In this document: piece after piece, positions 6,192-12,108 of the stretch
How positions within the stretch are numbered: the first letter of the stretch is position 1
How the letters are laid out: every line of letters begins with the position of its first letter
Source of the DNA: Candidatus Methanophagales archaeon
GTDB taxonomy: Archaea > Halobacteriota > Syntropharchaeia > Alkanophagales > Methanospirareceae
Direction of reading: 5' to 3'
DNA length: 12,108 nt
Assembly: GCA_030621535.1 (NCBI GenBank)
Contig: JAUXHM010000017.1
Coordinates: forward strand, 1-12,108
Notes under the pieces: model-generated
Told to the model about the DNA's origin: nothing
Databases searched by the model: none
What the model saw: only the letters and a program-made list of their open reading frames with translations
Made by a program: the position numbers and the translations under genes

Positions 6192-7261
6192 CGCTCCTCC
6201 TTCCTACTTATACCTTTGTTATCTTTTATAACCACTGGTCTAAGTTCATCAGGTGTTTTATCAAAATTATCTGTTACAGGAGGGATTGTAGGTTGCTTCA
6301 AGTCACGGAGTGCTCTTTGTCCCTCCTCGCTTAGCACGAACTTCACGAACTCCACTGCAAGTTCTGGATGCGGTGCATTCTTGGGTATGGTTATCCCGTA
6401 GAAGATTGGCATACCGACACGTTCAGTATCCACGGATGCAAAACGTTGAAATCCAAGCCGAACTATAACCTTTTTATAGACATCTTCATACTCGGGAGAA
6501 CTCAAATCAATCTGGGCCGGCAATTCCAAAAACATCAATCCGTGTTGCTGTGCTACGCTCTTGTATTCAAAGGCATAATCAATCCCACCGTAATCAAGCA
6601 GTGCTATTAGCTGCACGCTTCCTCCTCGGATAACAACTTTTTCTGCTCGCGGCTCAAATATCTCAGGCACAAGCACGATGTAGGTATCGCCATTTTTGGT
6701 TACAGAGATTTGGGGGTCAAAATTGTACACTATTAAATCGACAAAAATCGTTTGGCTTTCGTAGTACAATTCCGCGAGTTGGGTCACCATCAGGGTTCTG
6801 TATCCGCACGAGTCCAGCATGGGATTTGAGAAGCCGAACTTCACATCTTGTCGTGCGAGAATTTCATACCAGTTCGATTCGTTTATTTCATTTGCGTATT
6901 TGCTCTTGTTATTATACGCGATGACCATCTGATTCGTTGCAAATCTCACCGTCCAATCGGAATAATCGGGATACATCATGTCGGGAATCAAGGAATCGTC
7001 GGCAACTGCGAGCACATCCACCTCTTTGTGAATGTCTGTTACCTGTCTAATCACCTGGATGCTCCCATGCCCCTCCATCTGCACATCTACACCCGGATGC
7101 TGGCTTTCGAATTGCTTTTCTATTTGTTCAAATGGCACAATCAGGCTTCCTGCGTAGATAACCTTCAATCTTGTTTTCTCTTGCTCATGAGGCATATACA
7201 GCGCTACACTCACAACCACAGCAGCAATTATTACCAGAGCTGCAATGTGTCTCGCTTTCAT
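6188..7261 (-). CDS. wtpA: Tungstate/molybdate ABC transporter substrate-binding protein WtpA
   Basis: A 357-residue extracytoplasmic binding protein with a signal/anchor at about 7-23. WtpA-family marks run in order: VIYAGSLIVPFEQIEKQF (34-51), EGHGSIQVIRQVTD (63-76), VADDSLIPDMMYPDYSDW (86-103), FATNQMVIAYNNKSKYANEI (107-126), NWYEIL (130-135), VKFGFSNPMLDSCGYR (140-155), IDYAFEYKSVAQQHGL (227-242) and ELPAQIDLSSPEYEDVYKK (246-264). In characterised relatives an Asp in the DPCGYR motif and a Glu about 65 residues later coordinate the metal oxyanion. The Asp is kept (D150, in DSCGYR), but the second region reads GGSVQL (213-218) with no acidic residue. The start overlaps the stop of the previous gene as ATGA, with AGAGGTT ahead of it. 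First gene of the wtpABC block. Confidence 0.93.
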   Translation of the reverse strand: MKARHIAALVIIAAVVVSVALYMPHEQEKTRLKVIYAGSLIVPFEQIEKQFESQHPGVDVQMEGHGSIQVIRQVTDIHKEVDVLAVADDSLIPDMMYPDYSDWTVRFATNQMVIAYNNKSKYANEINESNWYEILARQDVKFGFSNPMLDSCGYRTLMVTQLAELYYESQTIFVDLIVYNFDPQISVTKNGDTYIVLVPEIFEPRAEKVVIRGGSVQLIALLDYGGIDYAFEYKSVAQQHGLMFLELPAQIDLSSPEYEDVYKKVIVRLGFQRFASVDTERVGMPIFYGITIPKNAPHPELAVEFVKFVLSEEGQRALRDLKQPTIPPVTDNFDKTPDELRPVVIKDNKGISRKEER

Positions 7262-7836
7262 GTTCGAACCTCTATTTTATCCACCCATTTAACCCAGTAA
7301 TGCCCTTCCGTCAAAAGTTTGTCAGAGCCAACAATAGCAAGCCTGAGCGGTCTGCCATCATCCTCTGACAATGATGCTCCGTCTTGTTCATACATTAATA
7401 TCATCTTTAAATCTCCGTGTGGCACCTCTTTAAGAGTTGTAGGGTCGTAAGTGACAAAATTGCCCTTGACCTGGTCGTAAGTGAGGACCATTAGATACCC
7501 GTCGGGTGCAGATACCCAAAGGGTGTTTGAAGCATTAATTCCACCAACGAGGTTACACAGTTCTTCCACGGGGACACCTTTGCATTTGAATGGTCCATTC
7601 ACCATGCCAACGGTTGTAAAGAATCCACCATAACCCTCGTAAGAAGACAGTGCTCTGATTTCATCAAAGGTCACTACTTTTTCTCCCTCGCCAATCAATG
7701 TCAGGTTCCAATTGATTCTCTCCTCTGTGATTCCCACAAAAGGATGCGTGTATGCAACTGCACCAATAATACCTATGCACACCACCACAATGACGAGAAT
7801 ATGTAAAAGTCTGGGAACTTTGCTGTCTCCTTTCAT
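7258..7836 (-). CDS. Membrane-anchored single-module protein, sulfite-oxidase-fold-like
   Basis: A 192-residue protein with one N-terminal membrane anchor (about 11-29) and an outward-facing domain (about 42-192). The domain resembles the short versions of the oxidoreductase molybdopterin-binding (sulfite oxidase) fold found in archaeal surface proteins. Visible features are WNLTLIGEGEKVVTFDEI (43-60), a KGVPVEELCNLVGG segment (86-99), the DGY motif (112-114), GRPLRLAIVG (161-170) and the closing HYWVKWVDKIEV (179-190). It is closely similar to the middle module of the protein at 10728-12108. Cys85 and Cys94 are present, but nothing stands at the position expected for the molybdenum-ligating cysteine, so catalysis is unlikely. 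It lies between the PGF-CTERM protein and wtpA with ATGA overlaps on both sides, which suggests a role with the transporter. Function is otherwise unknown. Confidence 0.8.
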   Translation of the reverse strand: MKGDSKVPRLLHILVIVVVCIGIIGAVAYTHPFVGITEERINWNLTLIGEGEKVVTFDEIRALSSYEGYGGFFTTVGMVNGPFKCKGVPVEELCNLVGGINASNTLWVSAPDGYLMVLTYDQVKGNFVTYDPTTLKEVPHGDLKMILMYEQDGASLSEDDGRPLRLAIVGSDKLLTEGHYWVKWVDKIEVRT

Positions 7837-8624
7837 CTTCTCCTCCCTAAAGCATAAGTAGCCAACAGCAATCCAGCAATTGCGAATACGGCTTTAAATC
7901 CCGGCATTGGGCTTGATGTCGGTGTGGGCATAGATTTTGCGGGACCTCCAGCATCGCCGGTATATCCCCCTGTGTGTATCCTTATCTCATCAACCCATTT
8001 CACGGACAGCCCATTTGTTGAAGGATACATATCTCCGTAGAAGTGCTGACATTTTTCAGGTAAACATTCGTGCATGTCCCAGTTGCCAAACACATGGTCA
8101 TCAGCAAAGAAAACGAGCCGCATTCCCATGAAATAGTCGGGTGGATACCCTTTTCCCTGTCGTTCACCGACTTCTGTATCCTCACCGCAATACCAGCATA
8201 GAGCTATCGGTCCCTGCCTGGGTTGCGGTTCATAGACGTTTGTGTAGCCGAACTCCACGTGGTAGCCATCTTGAGCATGGATCATTACTTCATCACCGGG
8301 AGACATTCCACCCACTAAATCACACAAGTCTTTGACATCTGTTCCTTTCACCGCACCTTTGTCTTTCAAGTTTTTCGTTTCATTTTTGTCCCATTTATCG
8401 CCCTCAAATACAGGTCCTTGATGGTAGTAATGTGCTACTCCATCTCCGTAAACAGGCAAATTTTCCCCCATCCACTGATACGATACAGTCGTCTCTACTA
8501 AGATCGTTCCATCCTCAGCATACTTTATCACGTGCACTTCCGTCGTTGGATCCGCGTGAACGAGACACGTTGCGCATACCAACAGCAGAAGCAGTGAAAT
8601 CCCAAACACTATTTTTCGGTTCAT
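7833..8624 (-). CDS. Secreted surface protein with PGF-CTERM-type anchor
   Basis: A 263-residue exported protein. A signal peptide covers about 1-24. The body (about 26-217) contains WMGENLPVYGDG (51-62), HYYHQGPVF (65-73), the module core KGTDVKDLCDLVGG (93-106), DGY (119-121), GMRLVFFADD (167-176) and LSVKWVDEIRI (206-216). A Pro/Ser/Thr linker leads to MPGFKAVFAIAGLLLATYAL (240-259) and a terminal RRR. That is the three-part layout of the PGF-CTERM signal cut and lipid-anchored by archaeosortase A in Euryarchaeota. The body matches the N-terminal module of the phosphoesterase encoded next to it. It has extra cysteines, C143/C146 (CWYC) and C187/C192 (CLPEKC), near H185 and H194, which could be disulfides or a metal site. 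ATGA overlaps join it to both neighbours. Biochemical function unknown. Confidence 0.83.
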   Translation of the reverse strand: MNRKIVFGISLLLLLVCATCLVHADPTTEVHVIKYAEDGTILVETTVSYQWMGENLPVYGDGVAHYYHQGPVFEGDKWDKNETKNLKDKGAVKGTDVKDLCDLVGGMSPGDEVMIHAQDGYHVEFGYTNVYEPQPRQGPIALCWYCGEDTEVGERQGKGYPPDYFMGMRLVFFADDHVFGNWDMHECLPEKCQHFYGDMYPSTNGLSVKWVDEIRIHTGGYTGDAGGPAKSMPTPTSSPMPGFKAVFAIAGLLLATYALGRRR

Positions 8625-10720
8625 TTTTTTCTCCGTTTAATCAAGTAAGCTATTGCTAATAATCCGATGATTGCAAATAGAACACCAAATCCTGACGTTT
8701 TCTGTGTTGTGGATGGCGAAGGAATAGGAGATGAAAATGGGGATGAAGAAGGCGACGAACTTGGAGTAGGTGTGGGAGATAGGGAAGACGTTGGTATAGG
8801 TGTAGGAGTTGGTGCAGGTGCTGGAATTGAAGTTTGGTTAAGGACAACACGCTCAAAAATCGTATGTGACGGGTAGATGTGTGTAACCTCCTTGTTATCT
8901 CCTGACACATCTGCAACTTTTACTACATCTATTGTCGCATTATCGCCATCTATCGTAATCCTGGCGTATCCGAGCGTATGTTCAAAACTGTTCTGATAGC
9001 CCGGTATCTTCCCTTCCGCAAGAGAATACAACGGCGCTCCACCACAGCCTAACACCACGTAGTGAATTCCTTTTACCTCATATCGCTCATAGACGTGCAC
9101 ATGACCATTGAATACGGCATTTACACTGTTATTTATGAAAATATCTCCCCAGTAGTCCCTGAAACTCGTCCATCCACCCCAATGTCTTTCATCAGAGCTA
9201 TATGGCGGATGATGGAATATTACAAACTTCCATGTCGCATCGCTGTCAATGTCGTTCCGTAGCCATGCTGTCTGCTCTGTCATGTATGACATTGCCCAAT
9301 CGTTGCTATCGAGCACGGTGAAGTGCGCATTCCCACAGTCGAAGGAATACCACTCAGGAACTCCAAAAGCATCGTAATAGTTTGTATGGTTATCCTCGTG
9401 ATTCCCAAGCACAGGATAAACGGTTGTATTTGCAAGCATCGCTCTTCCCGCATCGAAGAACACATCCCACTGTGTCGGGTTGCTTCCATCACAAACAAGG
9501 TCGCCAGTGTGTATCACGAACGAGACATTCTCTTCTTCGGCGATACGGTCAGCAACGAGCTTGTGCCTCTCCATCTGTGTGAATAACGGAATTTGCTCTC
9601 TCGTATCGCCATATACAATAAAGGTAAAGCTTTCATTGGTACAGGGATACGTCCTGAAGGTATAATCTCTGTAGGATTCGTTCCCGACTGTCAATTGATA
9701 ATGATGTATCGTGTTCGGCGTTAAATTTGTAATAACAAGGTGATGCAGTTCTTTCTTTTCAGTATCTGTAATTGTCTGGTCGTATTCACCGCTTTCGGTA
9801 TGATATTCTTCTGTTGCATACTTCACTGTTCCATCTGCCGTAATATCCGTTTTCCAGTTGATTATCGTAGTGTTTGTTGTGGTGCCTGTGATATAAGGTC
9901 CCCATAAAAGGATTGGTGATGGAGAAGGTACAGGGCTTGGAGACGGAGAAGGTGTTGGACTCAACGGTGGCTCTTCGTCTTCATCATCGGGTGAAGAAGG
10001 AGATGGAGAAGGCTCCATCATGCTATATACCGCTATTTCGTCAACATATTTCACAGACAATCCACCTGTGGAGGGATAAACGGCGCTGAAATTGTGCCAG
10101 TATTTAGGAGCAAGACATTCATGCATATTCCAATTTCCAAATACATAGTCGTCAGCAAAGAAGATGAGCCGCATTCCACTGAAATACTCGGGGACATATC
10201 CCTCCTCTGCACGCCACCATGTCAGGACTAACGGTCCCCGTCTTGCTTGTGGCTCATAGACGTTCGTGTAATCGAAATACTTTCTGAAGCCGTCAGAGGC
10301 ATGAATCATTATTTCATCATCCGGAGACATCCCGCCAACCAAATCGCATAAGTCTTTAATATCTGTCCCTTTTACAGCACCAAAATCCCTGCTCTCCACA
10401 TTTACATCCTCTTGCAGATTCCACGAGTCGTATGGCTCGCCAGGATGAGTTTCATTCCATTCACTTTCAAATACTGGACCTTGATGAAAGTAATGCGTCT
10501 CTCCATCCCCGTGGACGGGTAGATTATCCTCCATCCACTGGCATGTTACGTTCGTTTCGTTCAGGATGGTTGTTTCATCAAAGGCGTACTTTACTATGTG
10601 GACGGATGTTGTCGCTGCCTGTGCTTGAAGTGTTAAAAACAGCAGTATAATACTAATACATAAGCTTACTAATGATATACTTTTTCTCATTCTTTTCAAC
10701 TCGTGATAAAAAAATATCAT
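8621..10720 (-). CDS. Secreted metallophosphoesterase with N-terminal surface module and PGF-CTERM-like tail
   Basis: About 699 residues from the ATG at 10720 (689 from 10690; the frame is open to 10744). Numbering from 10720: signal peptide about 12-35, a surface module about 38-234 matching the next gene's product, and a Pro/Ser/Asp linker about 237-269. A fibronectin/purple-acid-phosphatase N-terminal-like domain spans about 272-359. The calcineurin-like phosphoesterase domain spans about 365-605. Its metal ligands are visible: YGDTR (370-374), HTGDLVCDG (404-412), GNHE (439-442), FHHPPY (502-507) and NGHVHVYER (538-546). A second low-complexity linker precedes SGFGVLFAIIGLLAIAYLIK and basic residues, a PGF-CTERM variant with Ser for Pro. 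The tyrosine ligand of true purple acid phosphatases (GDxxY) is Cys410, so an ordinary phosphomonoesterase or phosphodiesterase is likely. Of the starts, 10720 has GGCGGG upstream and 10690 gives a shorter signal peptide. The substrate is unknown. Confidence 0.88.
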   Translation of the reverse strand: MIFFYHELKRMRKSISLVSLCISIILLFLTLQAQAATTSVHIVKYAFDETTILNETNVTCQWMEDNLPVHGDGETHYFHQGPVFESEWNETHPGEPYDSWNLQEDVNVESRDFGAVKGTDIKDLCDLVGGMSPDDEIMIHASDGFRKYFDYTNVYEPQARRGPLVLTWWRAEEGYVPEYFSGMRLIFFADDYVFGNWNMHECLAPKYWHNFSAVYPSTGGLSVKYVDEIAVYSMMEPSPSPSSPDDEDEEPPLSPTPSPSPSPVPSPSPILLWGPYITGTTTNTTIINWKTDITADGTVKYATEEYHTESGEYDQTITDTEKKELHHLVITNLTPNTIHHYQLTVGNESYRDYTFRTYPCTNESFTFIVYGDTREQIPLFTQMERHKLVADRIAEEENVSFVIHTGDLVCDGSNPTQWDVFFDAGRAMLANTTVYPVLGNHEDNHTNYYDAFGVPEWYSFDCGNAHFTVLDSNDWAMSYMTEQTAWLRNDIDSDATWKFVIFHHPPYSSDERHWGGWTSFRDYWGDIFINNSVNAVFNGHVHVYERYEVKGIHYVVLGCGGAPLYSLAEGKIPGYQNSFEHTLGYARITIDGDNATIDVVKVADVSGDNKEVTHIYPSHTIFERVVLNQTSIPAPAPTPTPIPTSSLSPTPTPSSSPSSSPFSSPIPSPSTTQKTSGFGVLFAIIGLLAIAYLIKRRKK

Positions 10721-10727
10721 GCCCGCC

Positions 10728-12108
10728 TTATGGCTGGAATCCAATTGTCGTATAGTCTTCCGTTTGCATCTGTGGAGGCATCAATTCGGGAATACGTATT
10801 TCCACAACGTTCCTCAACATTTCACTCTTCGTCAAGTCATGTCCAACGAGTCTTAGTGGCAAGTATTTCTCTGGCAGCGCCGTTCCATTCAGTTCATTCG
10901 CAACGATGATATTGTCGTTTCGCTTCACGAACGTGCTGTTGAATGTCTCACTGTATCCATCACTTGCAATTACTGTAACATTGTATCCCTTGTCAGCAAG
11001 CGTATCGTTGAAATCGTGCTCATCAGCATCATCAACCCAGCCGGCGAGTAACCACAGCGGCATTCCTTTCCAGATTCTTCCTTTGCTGTCAGTCCAACTA
11101 ACGCCATGACATCCTGCGCCGGACTCAAATGTCGAACGGTCCATCACTTCAGTAATCGCACCTCTTAGCGTTAGATTCCATTCTTCTACACCACCCAGAA
11201 TCTCTATTTTATTCACCCATTTAATCCAGAAGTGCCCATCTGTTATCGGCGAGTCAGGTCCTACGAAAGCAACCCTGAGCGGTCCTCCATACTCATTTGG
11301 TATGGGATTTCCACCTTCTTCATACGCTAAGACCATGGTCACAGGTCCATCGGGTTCTGGTTCACCTGTGGTAGCGTTGTATGTGGTAAGATCTCCCATG
11401 ATTTGATCATAAGTATAAGTCATCGCGTATCCATCAGAAGCGGTCACCTTTACACTGTTTGAAGGCGTTAATCCACCAACAAGACCTGCCAAATAGGTTA
11501 CATTAACGCTCTTGTATGTATATGGCCCCACTATCGCACCACTCGATTTCTTGAATCCAGCCCCTGCCGTATAAGATAGCATCGCCTTAATTTCGTCCAG
11601 AGTGTAAACCTTTGTCTCATTACCCCTTAAGGTAAGATTTCCTTCTGAGGGTGCAGGTGCTATATCTAATGCAATCTTTACAATATTGCCTACTTTTTGC
11701 CCACCAGATAAATATGGACCAACGAGCTTCAGCGGTGCTAATGGTTTTCCTTTAGCGTCAAATTCTGGTAACGCCGAGCCATTCAAGTAGCACGCCATGA
11801 TGTAGCTGTCGTTCCTCACCAAGTATGTTGAATTGAATGTTTTACTGTATTCATCCCCTGCGATAACGGTAACGTCATATCCAGCATCTGCAAGTGTGTC
11901 ATTAAAGGCGCCGCTACCGTGAGTAACGGTATCGTCCACCCTGCCCATCAAATACCACAACGGAATACCTTCCCATGTTCTATTCTTGTAGTCGGTATAT
12001 GAAACGCTGTGACAAGCCACACCCTCTTCAAATGCTGCTTTACTCATTGTTTCGTTTATTGCACCTGTCAATTCAAGATTCCACGTAGTTTCATTACTGT
12101 ATATCGCT
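10728..12108 (-). CDS. Multi-module surface protein, sulfite-oxidase-fold-like (5'-truncated)
   Basis: The reading frame is open to the window edge, leaving 459 visible residues; the N-terminus lies outside. Three tandem modules can be seen. Modules one (edge to about 11663) and three (about 11180-10785) are clear repeats of each other. They share WNLxLxGAI, a GxxCHxVSxTD stretch, RxWxGxPLWxLxGxVDD, FNDTLADxGYxVTVIA, TFNST and a final VVEIRI/IVKIAL. Module two (about 11642-11187) matches the 192-residue protein at 7258-7836 (DGY, GGPLRVAFVG, HFWIKWVNKIEI). Modules one and three keep a Cys ahead of W-x-G-x-PL, roughly as in the molybdenum-binding loop of YedY-type sulfite-oxidase-fold enzymes. 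Module two does not. N-glycosylation sequons (NxS/T) are frequent. There is no C-terminal anchor: the protein ends TTIGFQP, so any anchor would be N-terminal. The next gene starts 7 or 37 bases after the stop. Function unknown. Confidence 0.82.
   Translation of the reverse strand, partial: AIYSNETTWNLELTGAINETMSKAAFEEGVACHSVSYTDYKNRTWEGIPLWYLMGRVDDTVTHGSGAFNDTLADAGYDVTVIAGDEYSKTFNSTYLVRNDSYIMACYLNGSALPEFDAKGKPLAPLKLVGPYLSGGQKVGNIVKIALDIAPAPSEGNLTLRGNETKVYTLDEIKAMLSYTAGAGFKKSSGAIVGPYTYKSVNVTYLAGLVGGLTPSNSVKVTASDGYAMTYTYDQIMGDLTTYNATTGEPEPDGPVTMVLAYEEGGNPIPNEYGGPLRVAFVGPDSPITDGHFWIKWVNKIEILGGVEEWNLTLRGAITEVMDRSTFESGAGCHGVSWTDSKGRIWKGMPLWLLAGWVDDADEHDFNDTLADKGYNVTVIASDGYSETFNSTFVKRNDNIIVANELNGTALPEKYLPLRLVGHDLTKSEMLRNVVEIRIPELMPPQMQTEDYTTIGFQP

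Noticed and set aside
8667..8835. Tandem DNA repeat encoding the Pro/Ser/Thr tracts
   Set aside because: The short GA/GT-rich reiterations are irregular and explained by the proline-rich linker; there is no uniform repeat unit.
8667..8876. Gly/Asp/Glu-rich plus-strand frame
   Set aside because: It is simply the reverse complement of the Pro/Ser/Thr low-complexity linker of the phosphoesterase.
12069..12071. TTG as the start of the three-module protein
   Set aside because: The frame continues upstream to the window edge and the repeat unit (WNLELTG) begins before this codon, so the gene is truncated by the window rather than starting here.

Overview
The window looks like part of a methanogen- or ANME-type euryarchaeal genome. 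The supporting signs are an archaeal-type UMP kinase, archaeal TATA-box promoters, tungstate/molybdate (Wtp/Mod) transporters, and surface proteins ending in PGF-CTERM-like sorting tails. The genus cannot be fixed from the sequence. Every gene I can support lies on the minus strand, so transcription runs from high to low coordinates. The plus-strand open frames look like shadows of these genes. I see no RNA genes, CRISPR arrays, insertion sequences or attachment sites, and no gene-free stretch longer than about 170 bases.

Reading in the direction of transcription, the region from 12108 down to 4330 is one compact gene train. It starts with a 5'-truncated surface protein built of three modules resembling short sulfite-oxidase/molybdopterin-fold domains. 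Next come a large secreted metallophosphoesterase with a related N-terminal module and a C-terminal anchor, a smaller paralogue of that module with a clear PGF-CTERM tail, and a membrane-anchored single-module protein. The train ends with a tungstate-type ABC transporter: WtpA binding protein, WtpB permease and WtpC ATPase. From the phosphoesterase onward, all five junctions are 4-base ATGA overlaps preceded by GA-rich Shine-Dalgarno sequences, so the surface proteins and the transporter are very probably made together.

From 4296 to 979 lies a second, separately promoted oxyanion transporter operon. It encodes a ModA-type binding protein, a TrmO/TsaA-family protein, a permease and an ATPase with a C-terminal Mop/TOBE-like domain. 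Its promoter carries a near-perfect 11/12-base direct repeat with a 22-base period that overlaps both the TATA box and the ribosome binding site, and it may be an operator.

From 978 to 1 there is a 168-base spacer with a hairpin, a dispersed-repeat-like segment and a promoter. It is followed by pyrH (UMP kinase) and the first 36 codons of a house-cleaning XTP/dITP pyrophosphatase gene, which runs off the window.

The most interesting feature is the surface cassette tied to the tungstate transporter: four consecutive genes carrying five modules of one apparent superfamily, one fused to a phosphoesterase, translationally coupled to WtpABC. I propose, as inference only, an envelope-located system that captures or processes Mo/W compounds. 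The WtpA also appears to lack one of the two acidic residues that coordinate the oxyanion in characterised relatives.
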